Source: Firmicutes bacterium CAG:110
GTDB lineage: Bacteria; Bacillota; Clostridia; Oscillospirales; Oscillospiraceae
DNA: 7,971 nucleotides
Reading direction: 5' to 3'
Assembly (NCBI GenBank): GCA_000434635.1
Contig: HF988123.1
Coordinates: forward strand, 1-7,971
The notes under the pieces are model-generated. The model was not told the origin of the DNA and searched no databases. It saw only the letters and a list, made by a program, of their open reading frames with translations. The position numbers and the translations under genes are program-made. Every line of letters begins with the position of its first letter. Positions within the stretch are counted from its first letter, which is position 1. This document shows positions 1 through 6,180 of the stretch, piece by piece.

Positions 1-21
1 AAAAGGCGGTTGGCCTTTTTT
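1..21 (+). terminator. Probable intrinsic terminator at the left edge
   Basis: AAAAGGC (1-7) pairs with GCCTTTT (13-19) around a five-base GGTTG loop, and the 3' arm runs on into a T run (16-21). On the plus strand this is a short hairpin followed by U residues, so it could end a plus-strand gene lying left of the window. The A run at the 5' side means it could also work on the minus strand. The stem may be longer than seen because the window cuts it. Confidence 0.5.
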
Positions 22-98
22 GACAGAAGGGGTGCGGTCTGTAAGGTATTTTGCGCTATTATAACGTGTAACGTCCGTTCCGGGGAAATCATTTTTAC

Positions 99-127
99 AA
101 AAAAGGGCTGCCTGCAAAGGCAGCCCT
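99..127 (-). terminator. Intrinsic terminator after the glycerate kinase gene
   Basis: Read on the minus strand, AGGGCTGCC (127-119) and GGCAGCCCT (112-104) form a perfect nine-base-pair GC-rich stem with a six-base loop, followed directly by a run of six T residues (104-99). It begins 19 bases past the kinase stop codon, so it marks the end of the minus-strand cluster. Confidence 0.93.
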
Positions 128-145
128 GAGAAGTGTGGGTTTGGT

Positions 146-1393
146 TTATCGCTGAATCAGCAGCACCGTCAGGTCGTTGACATTGGTGCCGGTGGGGCCG
201 GTAAAGATCAGGCCGTCGGCCTTTGCCAGCGCGTGGTAGGCGTCGTTGTCCTTCAGAACACGGTCAATGTCCACACCGGCTTCCCGCAGTGCCCCGGCTG
301 TTTCTCCGGTGACGATACCACCTGCCGCGTCAGTGGGGCCGTCGGTGCCGTCGGAGCCGAGGGAGAACAGGGTCGTGCCCGCAAGACCGTCCAGAAGCTT
401 CGCCCCTGCCAGCGCGATTTCCTGATTTCGTCCGCCCTTGCCGGTTCCCGTCAGATGCACCACGGTCTCACCGCCCGCGATAAAGGCGAGGGACCGGGCC
501 GAATCCTGATGGTATTGGGCGACGGCTCCCAGAAACGCGCCGGCCTCCCGGGCCTCACAGGCCAGTGATGCCGTCAGAACAACGGGGGTATAGCCCAGCG
601 TCTGACAGGTTTCGGACGCCGCGGCGCACAGCTGCCGGACGGAGCCGGTGATGCGGGTGGTCACATTGTCCAGCTGCTTCGGGGTTTCCCTGTCCAGCAG
701 CTCCAGAGCAGCTGCCGAAAGCTTCAGCCCGTACTTTTTTACAACGGCCCGGGCCTGTTCGGCGGTGGAACTGTCCGGATAGGCGGGGCCGGATGCGATC
801 ATGTCCAGCGGGTCTCCCAGAATGTCCGACAGAACCACGGAATACACCCGGGCGGGGGCTGCGTGCTGGGCAAATTTACCGCCCTTTACGGCGGACAGCC
901 GTTTGCGCAGGGTGTTGATCTCCACAATGTCCGCGCCGCAGGCCAGCAGCTGCCGGGTGATGTCATCCATTTCCTCCGGCGGGATCAGGGGCTTTTCAAA
1001 CAGCGCCGAGCCGCCGCCGGACAGCAGAAACAGGACTGTATCCGTTTCCTTCAATCCGGCCGTCATGGTCAGGGCCGCTTCCGTGGCGTTGTAGGAGTCC
1101 GCGTCGGGCACCGGATGCCCGGCTTCCCGGATCGTCAGATTGCCGATGGAGCCCATGGCGTGGCCGTGTTTGGTGATGACGATGCCGTCGTCGATCCTTT
1201 CCCCAAGGATCCGGTACGCGGCGGCGGCCATCTGCCACGCGGCCTTGCCCGCGGCCACAAGGATGAGTCTGCCCGAAGCGTCGGGCATCTCCGCCAGCGC
1301 CTTCTCCACGGCGGTATCCGGCAGCGCCGCGTGCAGTGCCGCATCCATTATTTTCCGGGCGTCCTCCCGGATTTTCTGGTCTTCCATATGCAT
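146..1393 (-). CDS. Glycerate 2-kinase, MOFRL family (GckA/TtuD-like)
   Basis: ATP-dependent cytoplasmic kinase of the MOFRL family, expected to convert D-glycerate to 2-phosphoglycerate, which enters lower glycolysis. The 415 residues match the usual family length. The N-terminal DUF4147-type domain (about 8-240) has AAGKAAWQM (47-55, with the lysine expected at the active site), SGGGSAL (125-131), INTLRKRLSAVKGGK (159-173) and LSDILGDPLDMIASGP (188-203). The C-terminal MOFRL domain (about 300-410) has GGE (307-309), GRNQE (321-325), GSDGTDGPTDAAGG (346-359) and GTNVNDL (402-408; many relatives have Met in place of the second Asn). The ATG at 1393 is eight bases from AGGAG (1406-1402); an in-frame ATG at 1387 is less well placed. 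It is the last gene of the cluster, separated from the permease by a hairpin. The family call is firm. Glycerate as substrate rests on the family and on the permease next door; hydroxypyruvate-related or tartrate-pathway roles are known for relatives. Confidence 0.93.
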   Translation of the reverse strand: MHMEDQKIREDARKIMDAALHAALPDTAVEKALAEMPDASGRLILVAAGKAAWQMAAAAYRILGERIDDGIVITKHGHAMGSIGNLTIREAGHPVPDADSYNATEAALTMTAGLKETDTVLFLLSGGGSALFEKPLIPPEEMDDITRQLLACGADIVEINTLRKRLSAVKGGKFAQHAAPARVYSVVLSDILGDPLDMIASGPAYPDSSTAEQARAVVKKYGLKLSAAALELLDRETPKQLDNVTTRITGSVRQLCAAASETCQTLGYTPVVLTASLACEAREAGAFLGAVAQYHQDSARSLAFIAGGETVVHLTGTGKGGRNQEIALAGAKLLDGLAGTTLFSLGSDGTDGPTDAAGGIVTGETAGALREAGVDIDRVLKDNDAYHALAKADGLIFTGPTGTNVNDLTVLLIQR

Positions 1394-1500
1394 GGTTCAT
1401 GCTCCTTTAATGGGTCGTAATTCAAATTTTCAGTCCGAAGGGACAAAACCGGCGGCGCGGCCTCTAATGCCGCATGGCCGGAGCTTCTGATTTCCTCAGA

Positions 1501-1538
1501 AAAAGAAAAGTGCCGGGCCGCCGCAGCGGCGGCCCGGC
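1501..1538 (-). terminator. Strong hairpin with U-rich tail between permease and kinase genes
   Basis: On the minus strand, GCCGGGCCGCCG (1538-1527) pairs perfectly with CGGCGGCCCGGC (1523-1512), a 12-bp all-GC stem around a three-base loop. It is followed by the U-rich stretch ACTTTTCTTTTT (1511-1501 region). The hairpin starts 13 bases after the permease stop. It lies inside an otherwise same-strand cluster, so it should reduce or stop transcription before the kinase gene. A second small hairpin (TTCTGA 1485-1490 with TCAGAA 1496-1501) follows at once. I see no convincing promoter in the about 105 bases between it and the kinase start. Confidence 0.8.
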
Positions 1539-1551
1539 TTGGGATGTATGA

Positions 1552-2907
1552 TCAGATGAACAGAGAAATCACGAACAGCAGAATAATGATGGTGATACCC
1601 ATGACCGCGGTCATACCGGTCTGGCACTTGTAGGCCTCTTCGGTCTTCATGTCGGAGAACTGAGACACGACCCAGAAGTAGGAGTCGTTGGCATGGGAGG
1701 CAACCATGGAGCCGGCGCCGATGGCCATAACGACCAGAACCTTTGCCAGCGGGGAGGTATAGCCCATGGTCTCCATCAGAGGCGCCATCATACCGGCGGT
1801 GGTGATCATCGCGACAGTGGAAGCGCCCATGGCCAGCTTCAGGATGGAGGCAATGATGAAGGGGATCAGAATGCCGATGCCGGTGCTGACAAGACCGCCG
1901 ACGGAATCAGCGATGGGCAGGAGCTTCAGGATGGCGCCGAAGGAGCCGCCTGCACCGGTGATGGCGAGGATGGCAGCGCTGTCCGTAACGCCCTGAGTGA
2001 CCCACTCCAGAGTATGGGATTTTTCCTGCGCGGGGATCAGCGTTATGGCAAGGAACACACCCAGCAGCAGAGCCACAACGGGATTGCCGATGAAGGTGAT
2101 GAAGGTGTACAGGAAGCCGGTGCCGAAGGGGCTGCCGGGGAAGGCGGCCACAGAGGACAGGGCGATCAGCACGATGGGCAGCAGAATGGGGGAGAAGCTG
2201 TGCAGAGTACCGGGCAGCTTGCCGTACTTTTCCTTCAGCTCATCCAGCGTATACTCGGAGTTGGCGGGGATGTCGATCTTGCTGGCTACCAGCTTGGCAT
2301 ACAGGACGGCAACCACAACGGCGGGAATGGAGATCACCAGACCGACAAGAATGGTCAGGCCCAGATCCGCGTTCAGCGTACCGGCCATGGCAATGGGGCC
2401 GGGGGTGGGAGGAACCAGACAGTGGGTGGCGTACAGACCGCCGGAAAGCGCGGTGCCCATAACGGCCAAAGAGACGTTGGACTGTGCAGCCAGAGCACGG
2501 CTGATGGGGGACAGGACCACGAAGCCGGAATCACAGAATACGGGAATACCGGTCACATAGCCCATGGCGCCCATGGCGACCACGCTCCTTTTCTTGCCGA
2601 CCAGTTTCAGGATGGCGTTTGCCATGGTCAGCGCGGCACCGGTCTTCTCCAGAATGGTGCCGATGATGGTACCGCAGAGAATCACGATGCCGATGCTCGT
2701 CATAATGTCGCCGAAGCCGCTCTTGACGCTGCTTACGACCTTGGCGGGGGTCAGCTCAGACTCCGGATACACGGCGCCCCAGATCAGACCGACCAGAAGC
2801 GCAATGACCGTCATGACGATGAAAGGATGGATCTTCCATTTTGAAATGGCGATGACCATCAGCCCGACTGACGCTATGATGAGTGCGAACAGGAAAAAGG
2901 TTTGCAT
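1552..2907 (-). CDS. GntP-family permease, probable glycerate/gluconate:H+ symporter
   Basis: Integral membrane transporter of the GntP family, which brings gluconate, glycerate or related hydroxy acids in with protons. At 451 residues it matches the E. coli GntP length. Hydrophobic helices run from the N-terminus (about 3-21 and 27-46) to the last one (about 432-450). Family hallmarks are IPVFCDSGFVVLSP (121-134), THCLVPPTPGP (161-171), GAGGSFGAILK (318-328) and SHANDSYFWVVSQFSDM (404-420). A hydrophilic loop lies at about 207-236. The ATG at 2907 is seven bases from a strong GGAGGA (2920-2915), so the start is secure. The gene begins 36 bases after the regulator stop. The kinase downstream points to glycerate as the substrate, but sequence alone cannot separate glycerate from gluconate or another aldonate. 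Confidence 0.93.
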   Translation of the reverse strand: MQTFFLFALIIASVGLMVIAISKWKIHPFIVMTVIALLVGLIWGAVYPESELTPAKVVSSVKSGFGDIMTSIGIVILCGTIIGTILEKTGAALTMANAILKLVGKKRSVVAMGAMGYVTGIPVFCDSGFVVLSPISRALAAQSNVSLAVMGTALSGGLYATHCLVPPTPGPIAMAGTLNADLGLTILVGLVISIPAVVVAVLYAKLVASKIDIPANSEYTLDELKEKYGKLPGTLHSFSPILLPIVLIALSSVAAFPGSPFGTGFLYTFITFIGNPVVALLLGVFLAITLIPAQEKSHTLEWVTQGVTDSAAILAITGAGGSFGAILKLLPIADSVGGLVSTGIGILIPFIIASILKLAMGASTVAMITTAGMMAPLMETMGYTSPLAKVLVVMAIGAGSMVASHANDSYFWVVSQFSDMKTEEAYKCQTGMTAVMGITIIILLFVISLFI

Positions 2908-2943
2908 GAATGTATCCTCCTTTTAGACATTTTTCCAATGCCC

Positions 2944-4062
2944 TTATTTTAAGGCCCGAGGGCCTTGTTTACCAAGATAGTATTCAAGGATCAGCCGCAC
3001 AGTGAACTCCTGCTGGAATTCGCCGCTGTCGTCCACACCGAGGGTGCTCCAGAGCTTGTGCAGCCGGTAGAGCAGGGTGTTCTTGTGGACGTACAGCTGG
3101 GCAGCGGCCCGGGTGACGCTCTTTTCGCAGGCATAGTAGCATTGCGCCGTGTACAGCAGGGATTTCTGTTCCGCGGGGGAGAAATTCCGGCCCAGCCGGG
3201 CCAGCATTTCCTCCGCGAAATCCTGATTCTCCACCGCCGTGCAGCGAAGCATGTACCGCAGCCGGGTATCCGGATCGCTCAGAAGGTTGCGGCCGCTGTC
3301 CGTGAAGGAGTCCAGCAGAAGCACCTGCTGATAGGCCCGTTGGATTTCCCATGGAGCCTGAACCGGAAGACTCAGGTTCAGCCGAAGGGCGGTCTGGACG
3401 TCTTCCGCTTTGCGGCCCGGTCTGTCGGAAAGAAGCAGGATGAGACGCCCGTCGATGAGACTCCACAGATCTTCCGTCCCCGAAAGCGCTCCGGCGCTTT
3501 CCCAGCGGTGGAATTCCGCCTCCGCTTGCTGCGCCGTGAGGTTTTTCCCATCATTGTCCGCCAGCAGAGCCACCCGGACGGGGTAGCGCAGGGTAAGGTT
3601 CCGGGACTTGATCAGGGTCTCTGCCTCCGCGATGCTCTTTGCGCTGCCCTCCAGAAGCTTGGAAAGCAGAATGCTTTTCAGTGCGCCCTGCGCGTACTGG
3701 GGACGTATCAGCGCTTCCAGCTGATAATATTTTTCGGTGTAGACCTCCACCAGATGGGCAAGATAACGGATCTCGGACGGTTCCCCGTAGATACCCACCA
3801 CGCCGATGATATTTCCGCCTACCCGCAGCGGCATGTTGTAGCCCTCCCGGGCGCCGCTGTACTCTTGAATCTGATCCGGGCGGATGCTGACGGGCTTGCC
3901 GCTGACGGCGGCGTCCCGGGCACCCTTGTGGAAGGTGCCGATCCGCTCCGGCTGGGTGGAGGCGATGATGATACCATCCGGATTCATGATATTGATGATC
4001 CGCCCGTCCAGCAGCCCGGAGGTGGCGCTGACCAGATCTTCCGCCAATTCTTCCAGCAGCAT
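2944..4062 (-). CDS. CdaR-family (sugar diacid responsive) transcriptional regulator
   Basis: Cytoplasmic DNA-binding regulator of the CdaR/PucR type; relatives in E. coli respond to glycerate-type or sugar-diacid ligands and activate uptake and catabolism genes. Residues about 1-125 form a putative sugar-diacid recognition domain, seen as INIMNPDGIIIAST (23-36), a GTFHKGARDA segment (42-51) and VGGNIIGVVGIYGEP (81-95). The middle (about 150-270) resembles the degenerate GGDEF-like region of the family. The C-terminus carries the PucR-type helix-turn-helix, RAAAQLYVHKNTLLYRLHKL (318-337). The 372 residues are normal for the family. The ATG at 4062 lies six bases after the hydrolase stop codon and nine bases from GGAG (4075-4072), so the two genes are probably translationally coupled. 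Adjacent permease and kinase genes are the likely targets, with probable autoregulation. The ligand (glycerate or another hydroxy acid) is inferred. Confidence 0.9.
   Translation of the reverse strand: MLLEELAEDLVSATSGLLDGRIINIMNPDGIIIASTQPERIGTFHKGARDAAVSGKPVSIRPDQIQEYSGAREGYNMPLRVGGNIIGVVGIYGEPSEIRYLAHLVEVYTEKYYQLEALIRPQYAQGALKSILLSKLLEGSAKSIAEAETLIKSRNLTLRYPVRVALLADNDGKNLTAQQAEAEFHRWESAGALSGTEDLWSLIDGRLILLLSDRPGRKAEDVQTALRLNLSLPVQAPWEIQRAYQQVLLLDSFTDSGRNLLSDPDTRLRYMLRCTAVENQDFAEEMLARLGRNFSPAEQKSLLYTAQCYYACEKSVTRAAAQLYVHKNTLLYRLHKLWSTLGVDDSGEFQQEFTVRLILEYYLGKQGPRALK
2946..2975 (-). promoter_or_regulatory. Candidate internal promoter with a dyad spacer, upstream of the permease
   Basis: On the minus strand TTGGTA (2975-2970) stands 18 bases from TAAAAT (2951-2946), giving four of six and five of six matches to the -35 and -10 consensus. 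The predicted start near 2939 leaves a short leader before the permease RBS at 2920. The spacer holds the perfect dyad AAGGCC-CTCG-GGCCTT (2966-2951). The whole element overlaps the last codons of the regulator gene, so the match could be chance under coding constraint. Confidence 0.35.
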
Positions 4063-4068
4063 AGGCCG

Positions 4069-4899
4069 TTACTCCAGGAAAATGCTGTCTCCGCAGGCCA
4101 GATGGCACACCCGGACGCCGGATACGTCTCTGGCCAGTGCTTCGGCGGCGTCGCCGGAACAGTGACTCAGGCCCAGTGTCTCCATCCCCATCTCCCGCAG
4201 CACGTTCACGGTGTTCAGGATCCGATCTTTTCCGGCTTCCACCAGATGGGTGCCGCCGAACACGGCAGCCACGGGCTTATTCAGCACCGAAAAGACATGC
4301 CGCACCATATTCAGAATGCCGGGGTGAGAGCAGCCGACAAAGAGGTACAGCTTTCCGCCCCGCTCCAGCACCAGACATTGTTCGTCTGGAAAATCATCCC
4401 GCCGGAAGCCGTCTTCCGTCAGACAGACGAACCGCTCCGGAATCGTCTCAAAGGGCGTCACCCGGGGGAAGCCCGAGACCAGATATACGCCGAAGTCCAG
4501 TTCCAAAACGCCGTCGGTCACATGGGTGGTGATCCCGTGATCTTGCAGAAAGTCCTCGCCGAACCCGGCGGAGAGATCCGTGTAGCGCAGGCCGTCGAAG
4601 GCGAACTTCTTCCGGAAGAAGCCGGGGCCTATATAAAGATGCCGGGAGCCAAGACCCGCCTCAATGAGATCCCGGTATCCGGCGGCGTGGTCGTAGTGAC
4701 TGTGACTCAGAACCACGGCGTCCAGCTCCTTCAGGCTCAGCCCCAGTCTGTGGGCGTTGGCCATAGGAACCGCCGAGGCACCGCAGTCGAACAGCAGCCG
4801 CAGCTCCGGCATTTCCACAAGGTAAGAAAGTCCGTGCTCCGCAGTCAGCGCTTTGTGCTCCGAAGCGTGGTCATCCATCAGTGCTGTGACCCGTACCAT
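4069..4899 (-). CDS. Metallo-beta-lactamase-fold hydrolase, COG1237 type
   Basis: Cytoplasmic metal-dependent hydrolase of the MBL superfamily; no signal peptide is visible. With the start used here it has 276 residues. Metal-ligand motifs are HSHYDHAAG (66-74, HxHxDH), GCSHPGILN (189-197), GGTHL (215-219) and a late HCSG (246-249), the pattern of COG1237 proteins. Members are often labelled dihydropterin ribofuranosyl-aminobenzene phosphate synthase, but that name is rarely tested and does not fit this neighbourhood. The ATG at 4899 is six bases from GGAGG (4910-4906) and begins MVRVTALMDD, typical of the family. An in-frame ATG at 4920 would add seven residues but has no RBS. It is the first gene of the cluster, six bases from the regulator gene. 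A lactone or ester hydrolase acting on a sugar-acid precursor is possible but unproven; the true substrate is unknown. Confidence 0.85.
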   Translation of the reverse strand: MVRVTALMDDHASEHKALTAEHGLSYLVEMPELRLLFDCGASAVPMANAHRLGLSLKELDAVVLSHSHYDHAAGYRDLIEAGLGSRHLYIGPGFFRKKFAFDGLRYTDLSAGFGEDFLQDHGITTHVTDGVLELDFGVYLVSGFPRVTPFETIPERFVCLTEDGFRRDDFPDEQCLVLERGGKLYLFVGCSHPGILNMVRHVFSVLNKPVAAVFGGTHLVEAGKDRILNTVNVLREMGMETLGLSHCSGDAAEALARDVSGVRVCHLACGDSIFLE

Positions 4900-4905
4900 A
4901 TCAGC

Positions 4906-4910
4906 CCTCC
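4906..4910 (-). promoter_or_regulatory. Ribosome binding site that decides the hydrolase start
   Basis: GGAGG reads on the minus strand six bases before the ATG at 4899. It lies inside the extra codons that a start at 4920 would need, and no such site stands before 4920. The shorter protein is therefore the better call. Confidence 0.75.
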
Positions 4911-4928
4911 ATTCGGTCATAATTCATA

Positions 4929-4960
4929 CATATTTATTGATGGTCTTGCATAAATTTGAT
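4929..4960. repeat. Imperfect AT-rich direct repeat in the cluster leader
   Basis: CATATTTATTGAT (4929-4941) and CATAAATTTGAT (4949-4960) are similar and start 20 bases apart, about two helical turns. They lie between the predicted transcript start near 4977 and the hydrolase start. They could be paired protein-binding sites, but an AT-rich stretch can yield such matches by chance. Confidence 0.25.
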
Positions 4961-4983
4961 TGCTGTTTTCTTGATTTATTGTC

Positions 4984-5012
4984 ATTATACACCATATTGC
5001 CGAAAAAAGAAA
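4984..5012 (-). promoter_or_regulatory. Probable promoter of the hydrolase-regulator-permease-kinase cluster
   Basis: A perfect TATAAT reads on the minus strand at 4989-4984, giving a predicted start near 4977 and a leader of about 78 bases. At normal spacing the -35 region is only a T-rich TTTCTT (5012-5007), a poor match to TTGACA. A strong -10 with a weak -35 is what an activator-dependent promoter often looks like, which would fit the CdaR-type regulator in the cluster. Confidence 0.6.
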
Positions 5013-5096
5013 TAGGGATTATTTGTGACTTGTCCTGAAATCCGCGTCAGGAATCGACACCTTATTGTGCTGGGTCTGCATTTTCACCGGCCGCCG

Positions 5097-5125
5097 TTGC
5101 TTTTTCCCGCCGGGGCTGTTATAAT
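5097..5125 (+). promoter_or_regulatory. Extended -10 promoter of the TPR-like membrane protein gene
   Basis: TTGCTT (5097-5102) stands 17 bases from TATAAT (5120-5125), and TG at 5117-5118 with one base before the hexamer makes it an extended -10 element. The predicted start near 5132 gives a leader of about 90 bases before the ATG at 5223. This is a housekeeping-type promoter. Confidence 0.7.
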
Positions 5126-5210
5126 ACCATCACTGTGCATCTGTAACAGAAAACAGCTTGGATCACAGAGACTCGGACAGCAATTTGACGGTGGAGCGCC
5201 GGAGAAAACA

Positions 5211-5215
5211 GGAGG
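5211..5215 (+). promoter_or_regulatory. Ribosome binding site that decides the start at 5223
   Basis: GGAGG (5211-5215) is seven bases from the ATG at 5223 but only one base from the in-frame ATG at 5217. The frame is open upstream to 5025, but that stretch contains the promoter and has no RBS, so 5223 is preferred. Confidence 0.75.
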
Positions 5216-5222
5216 AATGGAT

Positions 5223-6008
5223 ATGTATCGAGGATTTCGTCGAAGCCGGATCGTCATGGGCGTGACGCTGGCTCTTACCGTGGCTCTGACGGTTTTTGTG
5301 TGGATGCGAAACCGGGGGCGGGCGGTGTACATTCCTGTTCTTGCCTCCGTACTGCTGCTGGGCATCGGCTGCACGGCCGCACGGCTGCTGGGGAACATCA
5401 CCGCTTCCGTCGCCTGTACCGGAATGCTGGGTATTCTGCACATGGATCTGGACCCGGAGGCGTTTCTGGAGCAGTTCCTGCCCGTGACCCGGCGGATCCC
5501 CGGGGAGAGCCGGGACGGTATGGTCTGCCGGTTTTATCTTTCCGACAGCTATTTCGCGGCGGGTCGCTATGCTGAGGCAAAGTCTGTTCTGGGGGAGCTT
5601 CCCGCCCGCTTCTATACGGATGCCCCCGTGGCGGGGGTGTGGTATGCCGACCTTGCTCGGGCGGAGCTGGCGCTGGGAGAGAATGCTGACGAGGCGATGG
5701 AGGGGCTGCGGGGAATTATCGCTCTCAGCGGCGGAAAAGCGGCGCTTCGGAAAAATCTTCAGGAGAGCTTGTCCCTTTTGGAAGCCCGCCGGGACGCCGC
5801 CGCCGGACAGCCTGTTGACCGGGAGCAGCTGGAGGAACAGCTGAACCGGGCGGGCTACAAGCTCCGGAGTCTGGAACTTCTTCAGGTCCTCGCCATGGAT
5901 GCCCGGAACCGGGGCGACAAGGCAAAGTGCGGGGCGTGGCTCGCCCGGATGCGGCAGGAAAGCGGCAAAACCGCCTTCCGGAAATGGGCGGCGGAGTGGA
6001 ACGCTTAA
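5223..6008 (+). CDS. Membrane protein with TPR-like cytoplasmic region, family not recognised
   Basis: A 261-residue protein of no family I can name. The N-terminus is short and basic (MYRGFRRSR), followed by a hydrophobic helix at about 10-28, a basic linker (RNRGR) and a second at about 35-57, possibly with a further weakly hydrophobic stretch at 60-74. Two helices with arginine-rich flanks would leave the bulk in the cytoplasm. The rest is helical with TPR-like periodicity: LSDSYFAAGRYAEAKSVLGELP (two parts, about 106-127), WYADLARAELALGENADEA (140-158), then LELLQVLAMDARNRGDKAKC (217-236). These suggest a scaffold or protein-binding role. No catalytic motif is visible. It has its own promoter and is not in an operon with either neighbour; it converges on the sigma/anti-sigma operon. 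The gene is clearly coding, but its function is unknown. Confidence 0.75.
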   Translation: MYRGFRRSRIVMGVTLALTVALTVFVWMRNRGRAVYIPVLASVLLLGIGCTAARLLGNITASVACTGMLGILHMDLDPEAFLEQFLPVTRRIPGESRDGMVCRFYLSDSYFAAGRYAEAKSVLGELPARFYTDAPVAGVWYADLARAELALGENADEAMEGLRGIIALSGGKAALRKNLQESLSLLEARRDAAAGQPVDREQLEEQLNRAGYKLRSLELLQVLAMDARNRGDKAKCGAWLARMRQESGKTAFRKWAAEWNA

Positions 6009-6091
6009 GAGCTGACATTCCGGGAAGTTCCTTCGGAAATGATAAAAATACTCTCTGACAGTGTGAACAGCACCGGTAAAGCCGGACAATA

Positions 6092-6136
6092 GAAAACACA
6101 CCCCCTTATGTAGTGATAAACCTACATAAGGGGGTG
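6092..6136 (-). terminator. Intrinsic terminator after the sigma/DUF4179 operon
   Basis: CACCCCCTTATGTAG (6099-6113) and CTACATAAGGGGGTG (6122-6136) form a perfect 15-bp stem with an eight-base loop. On the minus strand it is followed by TGTTTTC (6098-6092), a modest U tract, and it lies about 45 bases past the DUF4179 stop codon. On the plus strand the following bases (CTTGGTTC) are poor in U, so termination of the converging gene is less certain, though the stem is strong. Confidence 0.8.
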
Positions 6137-6180
6137 CTTGGTTCACGGCAAAGCCCCGATTTCCTTGCCGGTATGCCAAC

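Larger units (their letters stand above)
4900..5222. other. Divergent intergenic region
   Basis: About 320 bases without a convincing gene separate the minus-strand hydrolase start from the plus-strand membrane-protein start. The left third is AT-rich and carries the minus-strand TATAAT box and an imperfect direct repeat. The right half carries the plus-strand extended -10 promoter and its leader of about 90 bases. A small inverted repeat, CCTGA (5034-5038) with TCAGG (5047-5051), lies between the two promoters and could be an operator or chance. Confidence 0.7.

Noticed and set aside
20..65. TTGACA at 20-25 with AT-rich hexamers near 57-65 as a promoter
   Set aside because: No acceptable -10 lies 16-18 bases away; the TATAAC/TATTAT-like hexamers are over 30 bases off. 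No plus-strand gene follows, since the kinase runs on the other strand.
1693..2844. A 383-residue plus-strand open frame opposite the permease gene
   Set aside because: The product is a low-complexity Gly/Gln/His/Asp-rich string, as expected when a membrane protein gene is read antisense.
2951..2966. The AAGGCC/GGCCTT hairpin at the end of the regulator gene as a terminator
   Set aside because: On the minus strand it is followed by AAAATAAGG, not a U tract, and the stem is only six base pairs. I keep it only as a possible operator dyad.
2965..4953. A 662-residue open frame on the plus strand opposite the regulator and hydrolase genes
   Set aside because: It has no RBS or promoter and no recognisable domain. 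It spans two well-supported genes on the other strand, so it is an antisense shadow of GC-rich codon use.
5025..5222. N-terminal extension of the TPR-like protein to 5025
   Set aside because: The extra stretch contains the extended -10 promoter, has no RBS at its start, and reads as non-membrane, non-conserved-looking sequence before the basic start of the first helix.
6018..6038. TTCCG/CGGAA hairpin just after the TPR-like gene as its terminator
   Set aside because: The stem is five base pairs with an 11-base loop and no adjacent U run; the 15-bp hairpin further on is the better candidate.
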